Assembly (NCBI GenBank): GCA_963733845.1
Contig: CAVTEM010000008.1
Coordinates: 1 to 64,000 of the forward strand
From: DATFQE01 sp963733845
Lineage (GTDB): Bacteria; Actinomycetota; Thermoleophilia; Gaiellales; Gaiellaceae
Reading direction: 5' to 3'
Length of the DNA stretch: 64,000 nt
In this document: positions 24,828 through 32,944 of the stretch, piece by piece
How positions within the stretch are numbered: the first letter of the stretch is position 1
Layout: each line of letters starts with the position of its first letter
Position numbers and translations under genes: made by a program
The notes under the pieces: generated by a model
Seen by the model: the letters and a program-made list of their open reading frames with translations, nothing else
Told to the model about the DNA's origin: nothing
Database searches by the model: none

Positions 24828-25745
24828 ATGAACAAGCCGCGCATCTTCCTCGGATCGTCGGGCAAGCAGGCCAACCTGCTCCAGGCGATCGCCGGCGGGC
24901 TCGAGGACGTCGCCGACGTCGAGCCCTGGACGACCACGTTCAATCCGGGGCGGTCCACCCTCGATCGGCTCGTCGAGCTCTCCCAGGAGGTCGATTTCGC
25001 CGCGTTCGTGTTCGCCCAGGACGACTGGACCACGACGGATGCGTCCCAGTCCGGCCAGGCGTCGCCGCGCGACAACGTGGTGTTCGAGGCCGGGCTGTTC
25101 GGCGGCGCGCTCGGTATCCGGCGCACGTTCATCCTCCACGCGAACGGTTCGAAGCTGCCGAGCGACCTGCTCGGGCTGACCTCCGTCCGCTACGACCCGG
25201 CCACCAGCCCGGCGGAGGTTCGCGCCATCAACCAGAAGCTCCGCAAGGCGATCGAGACCGAGGGTCGCCGCGGTCTGGTCGAGGGGCTGTGGTGGCAGCT
25301 CTCACTTACCGTGCTGAGCGAGGACGAACCGTCGGCGGTGGGCCTCCTGCGCATCTCTCGGGACCGCGACGGTGGCCTGAACGTGAGCGGCCGGGCCTGG
25401 CAGGAGGACGGCACCCTGTCGGCGCGCTACTGGAGCGAGGCTGCGAAGGAGCGCAGGGAACCGGCCGGCATCCTCTACTTCTGGAAGGGCGAGCGCCCTC
25501 GGCACCCGAATGCCCCGCAGCTCGAGGGCTCCGGCGAGATCACGTTGGAAACCGCCGACCGCGCCACCGGGTACTGGACGACACGGTCGGATCGCGACCC
25601 CGGGATGAACGCCAGAACCGCCGGCGTCTACCTTCGAGCCGACCCCGCAGACCTCCAGGTGCTGGAGGGCGGGAGCGAGGAGGAGCGGGCCGAGCTCATC
25701 GCGCAGCGCCTCCGGGAGTGGAAGTCGGCCGCGAACGCATTTTGA
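24828..25745 (+). CDS. TIR-like (CAP12/PCTIR-type) protein with an unrecognised C-terminal domain
   Basis: 305 aa, ATG after AAGGTGA. Residues 4-130 match the TIR-like nucleotide-binding domain found in CBASS/Pycsar effectors: RIFLGSSGKQ, FNPGRSTLDRLVELSQEVDF, AAFVFAQDD, and RDNVVFEAGLFGGALG with Glu87 at the expected NADase position. Residues 170-290 look beta-rich (LLRISRDRDGGLNVSGRAWQ, LYFWKGERP, GYWTTRSD, AGVYLRADPADLQVLEG); I do not recognise this part. Such TIRs degrade NAD+ on signal, causing abortive infection. No cyclase or other defence gene is adjacent, so it is solitary. Confidence 0.8.
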   Translation: MNKPRIFLGSSGKQANLLQAIAGGLEDVADVEPWTTTFNPGRSTLDRLVELSQEVDFAAFVFAQDDWTTTDASQSGQASPRDNVVFEAGLFGGALGIRRTFILHANGSKLPSDLLGLTSVRYDPATSPAEVRAINQKLRKAIETEGRRGLVEGLWWQLSLTVLSEDEPSAVGLLRISRDRDGGLNVSGRAWQEDGTLSARYWSEAAKERREPAGILYFWKGERPRHPNAPQLEGSGEITLETADRATGYWTTRSDRDPGMNARTAGVYLRADPADLQVLEGGSEEERAELIAQRLREWKSAANAF

Positions 25746-25951
25746 CGTCAAGCCCCGCCGACGTCGTAGGGCTGGACTTCGACGCCGAGGACGGGCTCAG
25801 CCGGCGATGCAGGGCCGACCGTCGACACGGCGAAACCCACCCGCTAGAGCCTGCTTGCCCGGGGCTCCGCGGGCGCTCGGGGGTCGCCGCAGCTCCTCGA
25901 GCGCCTCGCCTATTTCCTCAACCGCTCAGCCGACGCGAGTAGGGTGCGCAC

Positions 25952-26119
25952 ATGAGCACGAACGGTCGGCGCTGCACCATCTGCCAGGCTCCGGCGTCCC
26001 CGACCGGTAATGCCCGGCTGTTCACGCGGTACCGCGAGTACCGCTGCGAGCGCGGCCACACCTTCTGGAGCTGGGCGGTGCCGACACCCCCGCGGCGCCG
26101 GAAGGGTGCCGGTTCGTAG
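25952..26119 (+). CDS. small zinc-ribbon protein (55 aa)
   Basis: ATG 25952. The product reads MSTNGRRCTICQAPASPTGN... and has CTIC followed 20 residues later by CERGH, a C-x2-C...C-x3-H zinc knuckle. The C-terminus is basic (PPRRRKGAGS). Possible nucleic-acid or regulatory adaptor. The ribosome site is weak, but the metal motif and codon use support coding. Confidence 0.55.
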   Translation: MSTNGRRCTICQAPASPTGNARLFTRYREYRCERGHTFWSWAVPTPPRRRKGAGS

Positions 26120-26172
26120 GATTCGCCGCTTTCCGCGCGGCCAGGGTCTAGCAAGCGCCAGTCAGGAAACCT

Positions 26173-26391
26173 TCACGAGATCGCCCGACCGTGTCCGGGT
26201 GCGATGACGATCTCGCCCCGGTCGCGCAAGAGCACATATGCCGAGGGGGTCATCACGACTTCCTCCGCGCAGGACGAGCGCTCGCATTCGCAAGCGAAGG
26301 CTCCATCCTCCGCCCCAAAGCCCCAGGCCGCGTTGTAGATCCTGTCGTTGACCACCGAGGAGACGCGCTGCTTGCGGCCGTCGCTCTCCAT
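26173..26391 (-). CDS. conserved hypothetical protein (72 aa)
   Basis: ATG preceded by GGAAGGAGAGGTC, a strong site. MESDGRKQRVSSVVNDRIYN is followed by AWGFGAEDGAFACECERSSC, then EEVVMTPSAYVLLRDRGEIVIAPGH. The CEC...C cluster and the GEIVIAPGH end recur in small actinobacterial hypotheticals. A metal site is possible. No function assigned. Confidence 0.75.
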   Translation of the reverse strand: MESDGRKQRVSSVVNDRIYNAAWGFGAEDGAFACECERSSCAEEVVMTPSAYVLLRDRGEIVIAPGHGRAIS

Positions 26392-26575
26392 GACCTCTCC
26401 TTCCTGCCCTCCAGGCCAGATTGGCCAGGTGAAGGGTCAAAGAGGTCGGGCGAGCGTTTGCTACACCAAGCCTAGCCCTTTCCAGTGGCCAGCGGAGGGC
26501 AGCTCCTGCGGACTCGCTCGCATCGCTCCTCAGCGATTGTGTAGAGCAGGCTCGTCCCCTATCCTCCGGCGAGCG

Positions 26576-26944
26576 ATGACCACTTCGCCTGCGCGTCGGT
26601 TGATCGTCGCCTACGCGGCTCTCCTAGCGCTGTTCGACCTCTCCGTCATGCTGCCGGGCAACCCGTATTCGAGCGTCGAGGGTTTCGTCGGTGCAGTTGC
26701 AGTCCAGACACTCGTCGTCTGGCGGCTCTGGCACGGCTCGTCGATTTCATGGCTTCTCGCCATGGCCTTCGCGGCGGGCTACCTCGTGTCGATCCTCGGA
26801 TTCGGGCCGTCGCTCGAGGTCGGTTACAGCTTGACTTTCGTGCTCGCGATCGCCCAGGCGGCGATCCTCTGCTTGTACATACGCGCCCGATCACACCCAC
26901 CGGCTTGGGCTGCAGGCAGTCCGCCTGAGCCCCTCGGGCAGTAG
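26576..26944 (+). CDS. hypothetical membrane protein
   Basis: 122 aa from ATG 26576. Four hydrophobic segments: RLIVAYAALLALFDLSVML, GFVGAVAVQTLVVWRLW, SWLLAMAFAAGYLVSILGF, YSLTFVLAIAQAAILCLYI. Short Pro-rich tail. No family recognised; ribosome site poor, but hydrophobicity is regular and convincing. Confidence 0.65.
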   Translation: MTTSPARRLIVAYAALLALFDLSVMLPGNPYSSVEGFVGAVAVQTLVVWRLWHGSSISWLLAMAFAAGYLVSILGFGPSLEVGYSLTFVLAIAQAAILCLYIRARSHPPAWAAGSPPEPLGQ

Positions 26945-27022
26945 CGCCGTGTATTAGAGGCCCGGCCCGACGGCGGCCTGAGTACCGCATCTTCGGCCGC
27001 CGGCCGACTCCAGGCCGGGGAT

Positions 27023-27586
27023 TTAGTGCACCTCAGGCGGTTGCTCGCGAAGGGCCGCAACGACCAAGCGGGAGATGAGCTCGGAGGCCTGATTGAAGGC
27101 ATCCTCGCGCTCAGCCGCCGTTGAATCCCCGCAGGCCACGTCAGGCCCGTGGTACGCGAGAGAGGTGACGGGCCTGTCGGCGCCCTGGGGCTGTTCGCGC
27201 TTGGGCGACTCTCCGTCGCAATAGACAAGGCCAAGTTGGGACGTGAGCCTGTCGAGTGTGTGCGTCCCCACAACGAAGCTGACCCGGCCCGACGAACCGC
27301 CGGGTGCCCTCCCCCAGCAGAGCGAGCCGCGCCCAGAGGAGCTGAGCACGAAGTCGTCGTTGTAGCTGAAGCCGTCGGAGCTGTAGTACTCGACGAGGGC
27401 GCCGGCGGTCTCGCAGGTCGGAGGCGGCCAGCCGCCGGGCTCCCTCCCGGTGACGACGATCTCCTCGGCCGTCTCGGTCGGGGGCCGACGCGGTTTGTCA
27501 TCCGAACCCCAGACTGCGCCGACGAGGATCAGAAAGAGAACCGGCACGAGGAGAACGGCACCTCTGGCTGCGTTCGCGGCTCTCAT
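27023..27586 (-). CDS. secreted or membrane-anchored hypothetical protein
   Basis: 187 aa. N-terminal helix GAVLLVPVLFLILVGAVWG, then a Thr/Pro/Glu linker and a globular part with Cys in PTCETAGALVEYYSS, SLCWGRAP, VYCDG and VACGD. RVSFVVGTHTLDRL is the best-defined segment. The signal helix and four Cys suggest an extracytoplasmic protein. Family unknown. Confidence 0.65.
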   Translation of the reverse strand: MRAANAARGAVLLVPVLFLILVGAVWGSDDKPRRPPTETAEEIVVTGREPGGWPPPTCETAGALVEYYSSDGFSYNDDFVLSSSGRGSLCWGRAPGGSSGRVSFVVGTHTLDRLTSQLGLVYCDGESPKREQPQGADRPVTSLAYHGPDVACGDSTAAEREDAFNQASELISRLVVAALREQPPEVH

Positions 27587-28110
27587 TTCCCAGATACGGC
27601 GCCAACCCCAGCTGACGTCACAGCCGCCCGCCGACGACGGCGTTTAGGACACCACTGGGCCATAGCCCCGGCCCTCAACAGAAAACCCCGCCTGAGCGGG
27701 GCTTTTCAGAAGAGAAGAGCGGATGATGGGACTCGAACCCACGACTTTCTCCATGGCAAGCAGCGGCGTCCGTTCGCGTCCGTTCGCGCCCGCGCGCTGA
27801 ACCCGCATCGTTGCGCTGATTCGGTCAGCCAGCGCACGCCCTCGACAGCTACCGCGATGATCAAGACCGGGCGAGCTCCGTCGAGAGCAAGCGGATCAGT
27901 TGCGTCCGACGCGCTGCGCCTCAAGGCTGGCCCTGCAAGAAAAGTCCGTTCGCCTCAAAGCTCTTCGCCTCGCGCGCATTCGCGCGTTGGTGTATTGCGG
28001 GCTCAGGCCGGAACCTGACTGCAGGGCCAGTCCGGTCATCCTACGCCTTCTGTGGCGTACGCGAGGTTAAGCCTTCTTACCGATCCGCAACCAGCGACGG
28101 ATCCTTGCCA
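27587..28110. other. gene-poor stretch with tRNA-Gly remnant
   Basis: It contains the terminator and tRNA 3'-half copy at 27682-27763. The remaining 350 bases show no credible gene; the open frames antisense to the remnant only translate the tRNA. Confidence 0.5.
27682..27763 (-). repeat. truncated tRNA-Gly 3' half plus terminator (copy A)
   Basis: AAAACCCCGCCTGAGCGGGG hairpin followed by the T arm, variable region and anticodon arm of a tRNA-Gly(GCC) read on the minus strand (GCGGATGATGGGACTCGAAC..., ...CATGGCAAGCAG). Similarity to the intact gene at 41242-41315 stops after the anticodon stem; there is no D arm or 5' acceptor. T-arm changes are compensatory (GTGGG/CCCAT). Confidence 0.75.
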
Positions 28111-28395
28111 TCAGGCTGTCGGGAACGGATAACCGGCCGGCAATTCCGCCGAGGGTGAACTTTCGCCGTAGCCCGTCTCCCAGACATGTTCACCGACGTG
28201 GATGAGCACGCGCTCGTCGTCTTCCTCGACGTCTTCCACGTAGTACTGCCCGCCGCCACCATCAATCGCCTCGAGTGAGACGCACCGTTTTCCGTGGAGG
28301 TCTCGCCAGGATGCAATATGGCCCTCGGGCAGCTCGAATTCACGGCCATGGCGCTCGAGCCACGTCGCCTTTCCTTCTACGAGCTCGCCCGACAC
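28111..28395 (-). CDS. hypothetical acidic protein (94 aa)
   Basis: GTG start with a weak ribosome site. Segments KATWLERHGREFELPEGHIA, CVSLEAIDGGGGQYYVEDVE, EDDERVLIHVGEHVWETGYG. It reads like a compact beta protein. No family recognised. It precedes a run of small genes on the same strand. Confidence 0.55.
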   Translation of the reverse strand: MSGELVEGKATWLERHGREFELPEGHIASWRDLHGKRCVSLEAIDGGGGQYYVEDVEEDDERVLIHVGEHVWETGYGESSPSAELPAGYPFPTA

Positions 28396-28457
28396 GCCGC
28401 TTGAGAGTACCCGCGAGCTAGAGCGGCGACAGGCCGAGCCGGATCCGCCAGGGCTTC

Positions 28458-28658
28458 CTAACGATTCCCGCAGAGCTGGAGGGCGTGGTCGCGTCGGAGA
28501 CCCACGACTGCGGCCTCGGCAAGCTGCTCGAGCCGATGGCGCGCGAACTTGCGATCGCAGCCGTCGACGTAGAGATCGAGCGCTCGCGAGAGCAGGTCGT
28601 CGATGAGCGGGCGAGCCGAGCTCGCCCTCGAGGCCGATTGGCCGTGCTCTCCGACCAA
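28458..28658 (-). CDS. small hypothetical ORF (66 aa), uncertain
   Basis: TTG start without a clear ribosome site. The C-terminal two thirds (PLIDDLLSRALDLYVDGCDR, FARHRLEQLAEAAVVGLRRD) look amphipathic helical and plausible. It lies 21 nt downstream of the coiled-coil gene. Could be chance. Confidence 0.35.
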   Translation of the reverse strand: MVGEHGQSASRASSARPLIDDLLSRALDLYVDGCDRKFARHRLEQLAEAAVVGLRRDHALQLCGNR

Positions 28659-28679
28659 TCGCGGCGCGCGCCGGGCCGA

Positions 28680-28904
28680 TCAGATCGACTCTCGGAGCGC
28701 GTTGGCGGCAGCCTGGAGACGCTCGCTCACCTCGGCGAGCTCGCGGGCTGCGAGGTCGATGCGTTCTTTCTGGGTGTCGGCCTGCTCTTGCTGGGTATCT
28801 GCGCGCCCTCGAAGAGCTGCGAGCTGTCTCGCCATCTCCTCCACCGTGAGCGTGAGCGTCGCGAGCTGGCCGGCAACGCTCTCGATGTCGTCCTGGGCCG
28901 CCAT
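28680..28904 (-). CDS. small coiled-coil protein (74 aa)
   Basis: MAAQDDIESVAGQLATLTLT then heptad-like VEEMARQLAALRGRADTQQE, ADTQKERIDLAARELAEVSE and RLQAAANALRESI. The whole protein is a predicted coiled coil with an internal near-repeat of ADTQ(Q/K)E. Likely a structural or adaptor peptide. Ribosome site weak. Confidence 0.55.
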   Translation of the reverse strand: MAAQDDIESVAGQLATLTLTVEEMARQLAALRGRADTQQEQADTQKERIDLAARELAEVSERLQAAANALRESI

Positions 28905-28981
28905 GCCCGAGCCGATTCTACGCTCCTCGTCGCGCTAGCGCTTCCCGCCACCGCCGAGGGCGCCGCGGTGGGGAAACGAGA

Positions 28982-29007
28982 GAGGGCCCGGCAAGAGCCG
29001 GGCCCTC
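28982..29007 (-). terminator. perfect GC hairpin
   Basis: GAGGGCCCGGC and GCCGGGCCCTC with an AAGA loop, downstream of the gene at 29030-29341. Confidence 0.7.
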
Positions 29008-29029
29008 CGTCGGAGGCGGTGCGGTCGAG

Positions 29030-29341
29030 CTACGCGACTAGGACGCGGTCGCTGTGAGCGACGACCTGGCCGCTCGTGATCTTGGGCTCGTTCGGGATCG
29101 TCGTCTCGAGCTTCTCGTCGCGGATCCACGTAGCGACGACGTTCGTCGACTCCTTGCCCTGCTCAGGCGTCTCGAAGAGACTGAGCGAGCTGAAGACGCC
29201 ACTGCCGGCCTCGATCAGGTAGTAGCCCGCGAACCCGGGCAGCTTCTCCAGCTTCGGGACGAGGGTCTCGTTGGCCTTGCCGGTCAGCTCGGCCGTGCGA
29301 TTCTGATCCACACCGTCGTAGCGGCGAATGATCGCATGCAT
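29030..29341 (-). CDS. ABM-fold-like hypothetical protein
   Basis: 103 aa, ATG 29341 with AAGGAGCATCAC. MHAIIRRYDGVDQNRTAELT, then PGFAGYYLIEAGSGVFSSLS and LFETPEQGKESTNVVATWIR resemble the dimeric alpha/beta barrel of antibiotic-biosynthesis-monooxygenase (ABM)-like proteins. Such folds act as small oxygenases or heme/ligand binders; no catalytic residue can be named. Confidence 0.75.
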   Translation of the reverse strand: MHAIIRRYDGVDQNRTAELTGKANETLVPKLEKLPGFAGYYLIEAGSGVFSSLSLFETPEQGKESTNVVATWIRDEKLETTIPNEPKITSGQVVAHSDRVLVA

Positions 29342-29850
29342 GTGATGCTCCTTCTTCTCCGTACAGGCAGAAAACCCGATTGAGCTCCCTGATGCGCTCA
29401 GGCCTGATGTGACAACTCGAAGAGGACGTGCAGAGCCTCGACGGCTTTAGTGCCAGGACGAACGCGCTTAGTCAGTGTAGCCGCGATTCATGCGCCCCGG
29501 AGCCGATGCGAGCCCGACGACTACTCAGGGGGTCTCTTGGGGACGTGTCTTTATGACGCATGGCCTAATACACCGCGTCCCGATGCCCTGGAATCTACCC
29601 GAGGGCACGGGCCTGACTGGGCTCGCAGTCTGGACTCCTTTGTAACAGGTAGCACAAATAATGCTAGGGTAGGTGGGCGCGTAAGACCTAGCGCGGCAGC
29701 CGCCGAGGCCTTCAACGGCATCACTCCTCCTCGACTCCCGAACCGGGCCTGAGTGCAAGGGAAGAGCGAACTGCTCTTCAGGTGAGTCCTTACTCGATCC
29801 GGCCTGAGCACGTTGACACCAGGCGGATCGATAGAGAAGGCGGGTGTGAG
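29342..29850. other. non-coding or regulatory stretch
   Basis: About 500 bases with lower GC than its surroundings. TGCTAGGGT at 29662-29670 could be an extended -10 box for the small membrane protein gene at 29851, but the spacing to any -35 is unclear. No gene seen. Confidence 0.35.
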
Positions 29851-30108
29851 ATGACGAGGTTCCTTCATTGGCGCAAGATGACCTGGGCGATCCTGCTCTG
29901 GAGCGTGGCAGCCACCGGGTGGCTGATCGCCGGCGGTGCTGTGGTGCCGAGCTTGCTGATGTGGTCGTTCGGAACCATTCTTCTGACGCTTCTCTGGTTC
30001 ATCACCCGGCCGCTCTGGCGTCAGGGCCGCGGCGCGCGCATTCGTCGGCTACGAACGCCCGATAGCAGGCCGGTCCGGAACGTCGAGAGCTTGTCGACCG
30101 GGCATTAG
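29851..30108 (+). CDS. small two-helix membrane protein (85 aa)
   Basis: ATG 29851. Helices WAILLWSVAATGWLIAGG and LLMWSFGTILLTLLWFI, then a basic tail RPLWRQGRGARIRRLRTPDS. It is encoded just upstream of groES. Its last 33 codons are duplicated after groEL at 32591-32692. No family recognised; the RGARIRRLR tail suggests a cytoplasmic membrane-surface anchor. Confidence 0.65.
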   Translation: MTRFLHWRKMTWAILLWSVAATGWLIAGGAVVPSLLMWSFGTILLTLLWFITRPLWRQGRGARIRRLRTPDSRPVRNVESLSTGH

Positions 30109-30110
30109 CC
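30008..30110 (+). repeat. groESL-flanking direct repeat, copy 1
   Basis: 103 bp, about 85% identical by eye to 32591-32692. This copy is the intact 3' end of the gene at 29851-30108, from GGCCGCTCTGGCG to GGCATTAGCC. Confidence 0.8.
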
Positions 30111-30379
30111 GGCCCTCACCAGCGTAGGTCGGGAGCAAACGTGGTCGGCGTATCTCCTTGTCGGCGATGGAAAAACGCGCGAGCGTCGCAGCGCGGACGC
30201 CGCGGGGTCGTCGGCGCGGCTGTGCGTCCGCGTCTTGTCCTTGCTACCGCGCGATCGCCACAGCCGCGAACCTGAGCGGTCCGTGCCCCGCAACCTCAGA
30301 TTTGCGGCCGCCACCGTCCCCAGAAGAGCCAACGCGCGTCACAAATCCAGATTTCAAAGTTACGAGAGGGAGGCCTGTG

Positions 30380-30697
30380 ATGAATCTGCAACCACTTGGT
30401 GACCGCCTGATCGTCGAGGTGCTCGAGGAGGAGGAGACGACCACGAGCGGGATCGTCCTGCCGGACACGGCGAAGGAGAAGCCGCAGCGCGGCCGCGTCC
30501 TCGCGGTCGGGCCGGGCCCTCGTGACGAAGACGGCGAGTACATCAAGATGGACCTCGAGGACGGTGACGAGATCATCTTCTCGAAGTACGGCGGCACCGA
30601 GATCAAGCTCGGCACCGACGAGGTTCTGATCCTGCGCGAGTCCGACATCCTGGCGAAGGTCGTCGGCGACCGCGAGCCCGTCGGTGCGAAGGCCTAG
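30380..30697 (+). CDS. groES: co-chaperonin GroES (Hsp10)
   Basis: 105 aa; ATG after GAGGGAGG. It begins MNLQPLGDRLIVEVLEEEET and has the mobile loop (TTSGIVLPDTAKEKPQRGRV), the dome-side GDEIIFSKYGGTEIKLG and the VLILRESDILA end. It caps the GroEL chamber during ATP-driven folding in the cytoplasm. 27 nt before groEL, one operon. I see no CIRCE (HrcA) or HAIR element upstream. Confidence 0.97.
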   Translation: MNLQPLGDRLIVEVLEEEETTTSGIVLPDTAKEKPQRGRVLAVGPGPRDEDGEYIKMDLEDGDEIIFSKYGGTEIKLGTDEVLILRESDILAKVVGDREPVGAKA

Positions 30698-30724
30698 AGA
30701 GACCAACCGAGTTAGGAGAGCGTC

Positions 30725-32365
30725 ATGGCTCACAAGGAGCTCAAGTTCAACGAGGATGCGCGCCGCTCGCTCGAGCGCGGCGTGAACATCCTCGCCGATG
30801 CGGTCAGGGTCACGCTTGGCCCGAAGGGGCGCTACGTCGTGCTCGACAAGCAATACGGCGCGCCCACGATCACGAACGACGGCGTCACGATCGCGCGTGA
30901 GATCGAGGTCGAGAACGCGTTCGAGAACCAGGGCGCCCAGCTCGTGCGCGAGGTCGCCACGGCGACGAACGACGTCGCGGGCGACGGCACCACCACGGCG
31001 ACCATCCTGGCGCAGGCGATCGTCCGCGAGGGTCTGAAGAATGTTGCCGCCGGGGCCAACCCGATGGCGCTGAAGCGGGGGATCGAGCAGGCCGTCCACG
31101 CGGTCGTCGAGGACCTGAACAAACAGTCGAAGAACATCGATGGCAAGGAGGACATCGCCCGGGTCGCCACGATCTCGGCTCGTGAGCGCGAGATCGGCGA
31201 CGTGATCGCCGATTCGATCGACAAGGTGGGCAAGGACGGAGTCGTGAACGTCGAGGAGGGCCAGACCTTCGGGCTCGAGCTCGAGTTCACCGAGGGCATG
31301 CAGTTCGACAAGGGCTACCTGTCCCCGTACATGATCACCGACGCCGAGCGCATGGAGGCCGTGCTCGAGGACCCGTACATCCTGGTCGCGAACCAGAAGA
31401 TCGGGGCCGTCAAGGACCTGCTGCCGGTGCTCGAGGCCGTGATCCAGGCGGGCCGCCCGCTGCTGATCGTGTCCGAGGACGTCGAGGGCGAGGCGCTCGC
31501 GACGGTCGTCGTGAACAAGCTGCGTGGGACCTTCACCGCCGTCGCCGTCAAGGCGCCGGGCTTCGGTGACCGCCGCAAGCGCATGCTCGAGGACATCGCG
31601 ATCCTCAGCGGCGCCGAGGTGATCACCGAGGAGATGGGCCTCAAGCTCGAGAACACCAAGCTCTCCCAGCTCGGCAAGGCTCGCAAGGTGGTCGTCGACA
31701 AGGACACGACGACGATCATCGACGGGGCCGGCGAGGCGGAGGCGATCAAGTCCCGGATCAAGCAGCTGAAGGCGGAGATCGAGAACACGGACTCCGACTT
31801 CGACCGCGAGAAGCTCCAGGAGCGGCTCGCGAAGCTGGCCGGCGGCGTCGCGGTGATCAAGGTCGGTGCCGCGACCGAGACCGAGATGAAGGAGAAGAAG
31901 CACCGCGTCGAGGACGCGGTCCAGGCGACCCGCGCGGCCCTCGAGGAGGGCATCGTCCCCGGCGGCGGCGTCGCGCTCCTGAACGCAGTCAAGTCGATCA
32001 AGCTCGATGGCTTCCGCGATCCGGACGAGCGGACGGGCGCGCAGATCATCGTGCGCGCGCTCGAGGAGCCGCTCCGCCAGCTCGCCAACAACGCCGGGCT
32101 CGAGGGCTCGGTCGTGGTCGACAAGGTCCGCCAGGCCCCGAAGGGGCACGGCCTGAACGTCGACTCCGGCGAGGTCGAGGACCTGGCCAAGTCGGGGATC
32201 ATCGACCCGACGATGGTCACGCGCTCGGCGCTCCAGAACGCCGCGTCGATCGCGAAGAGCATCCTCATGACCGAGGCGATCGTCGCCGAGGCGCCCGAGA
32301 AGCAGACCGCCGGTGCCGCGATGTCCGGCATGGGCGGCATGGGCGGCATGGGCGACATGATGTAA
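30725..32365 (+). CDS. groEL: chaperonin GroEL (Hsp60)
   Basis: 546 aa, ATG after TTAGGAGAGCG. Full-length with family motifs: LGPKGRYVVLDK, NDGVTIAREIE, GDGTTTATILAQAIV (ATP site), SEDVEGEALATVVVNKLRG, the inner GGVAVIKVGAATETE, and AALEEGIVPGGGVAL. The C-terminus is GGMGGMGGMGDMM, the usual Gly-Met tail. Forms the double-ring folding chamber with GroES. Confidence 0.98.
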   Translation: MAHKELKFNEDARRSLERGVNILADAVRVTLGPKGRYVVLDKQYGAPTITNDGVTIAREIEVENAFENQGAQLVREVATATNDVAGDGTTTATILAQAIVREGLKNVAAGANPMALKRGIEQAVHAVVEDLNKQSKNIDGKEDIARVATISAREREIGDVIADSIDKVGKDGVVNVEEGQTFGLELEFTEGMQFDKGYLSPYMITDAERMEAVLEDPYILVANQKIGAVKDLLPVLEAVIQAGRPLLIVSEDVEGEALATVVVNKLRGTFTAVAVKAPGFGDRRKRMLEDIAILSGAEVITEEMGLKLENTKLSQLGKARKVVVDKDTTTIIDGAGEAEAIKSRIKQLKAEIENTDSDFDREKLQERLAKLAGGVAVIKVGAATETEMKEKKHRVEDAVQATRAALEEGIVPGGGVALLNAVKSIKLDGFRDPDERTGAQIIVRALEEPLRQLANNAGLEGSVVVDKVRQAPKGHGLNVDSGEVEDLAKSGIIDPTMVTRSALQNAASIAKSILMTEAIVAEAPEKQTAGAAMSGMGGMGGMGDMM

Positions 32366-32377
32366 GGCAGCACTTAG

Positions 32378-32410
32378 GTGGAAGGCCGGCCAGGAGTGCC
32401 GGCCTTCCAC
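32378..32410 (+). terminator. groEL terminator hairpin
   Basis: GTGGAAGGCCGGC and GCCGGCCTTCCAC, a perfect 13-bp stem with a 7-nt loop, 12 nt after the groEL stop codon. Confidence 0.85.
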
Positions 32411-32944
32411 TATTCGGGCTCGGGGCTTCTCTGCGCCGGTACTGCGTTGCGTGGCCCGGCGGGGTGTGGCGATTGGGCGCACGCAAGACGGTGGAACTCG
32501 CGCTCGACGGCCGCGCGGGCACAGTCGAGGTCGCGGAACCGCTGACTGTGCCGCTGGACGCGCGGGCTGAGCGCCTGAAACGCCACCAGGGGCCGCTCTG
32601 GCGTCAGGGCCACGGCGTCCGCATTCGGCGGCTACGTACGCCCGATAGCGGGCCGGTCCGCAGCTTCGACAGCTCGTCGACGGGCATTAGCCAGGCAGAC
32701 CCGAGAAGCCCGCGCGGCTGGAAGAGGCAGCGCTGATCACCCCCCGTCGGCGACCTTGGCTCCGGCGAGGGAAGGGGCTCCCTCCGTCACCTAAAGTGGC
32801 GGTCGCGTTCCTCCTGGCGTCGCCGGCCTTCCCCAAGGATCTAGAGCGTGGAGGCCTGGCTGTCGCGATCGCGCGCAATCGCGCCTTGAATGCTGGCCTT
32901 CGGCAATCTCGTCATCGCCGCGCGCTCGCCCGCCTCCCGCGCGT
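32411..32944. other. intergenic stretch with gene-tail remnant
   Basis: It contains the repeat copy at 32591-32692. The rest, about 430 bases, holds no gene I can support. Confidence 0.5.
32591..32692 (+). pseudogene. groESL-flanking direct repeat, copy 2 (decayed gene tail)
   Basis: It repeats the C-terminal coding sequence of the gene at 29851 (PLWRQGHGVRIRRLRTPDSG versus PLWRQGRGARIRRLRTPDSR). The upstream membrane helices are missing, and a missing C near the end removes the stop codon. It is a remnant of a second copy of that gene. Confidence 0.7.

Noticed and set aside
27706..27924. 72-aa frame antisense to the tRNA-Gly remnant
   Set aside because: It translates the tRNA sequence itself (the SWVRVPSSA-type string is typical of such artefacts).
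30109..30379. CIRCE or HAIR element upstream of groES
   Set aside because: I searched for TTAGCACTC-N9-GAGTGCTAA and CTTGAGT-type repeats and found neither.
30296..32482. 728-aa open frame antisense to groES-groEL
   Set aside because: Its composition is that of a reverse shadow of GC-rich coding DNA (runs of His-Asp-Leu-Arg) and no domain is seen; groESL on the other strand is certain.
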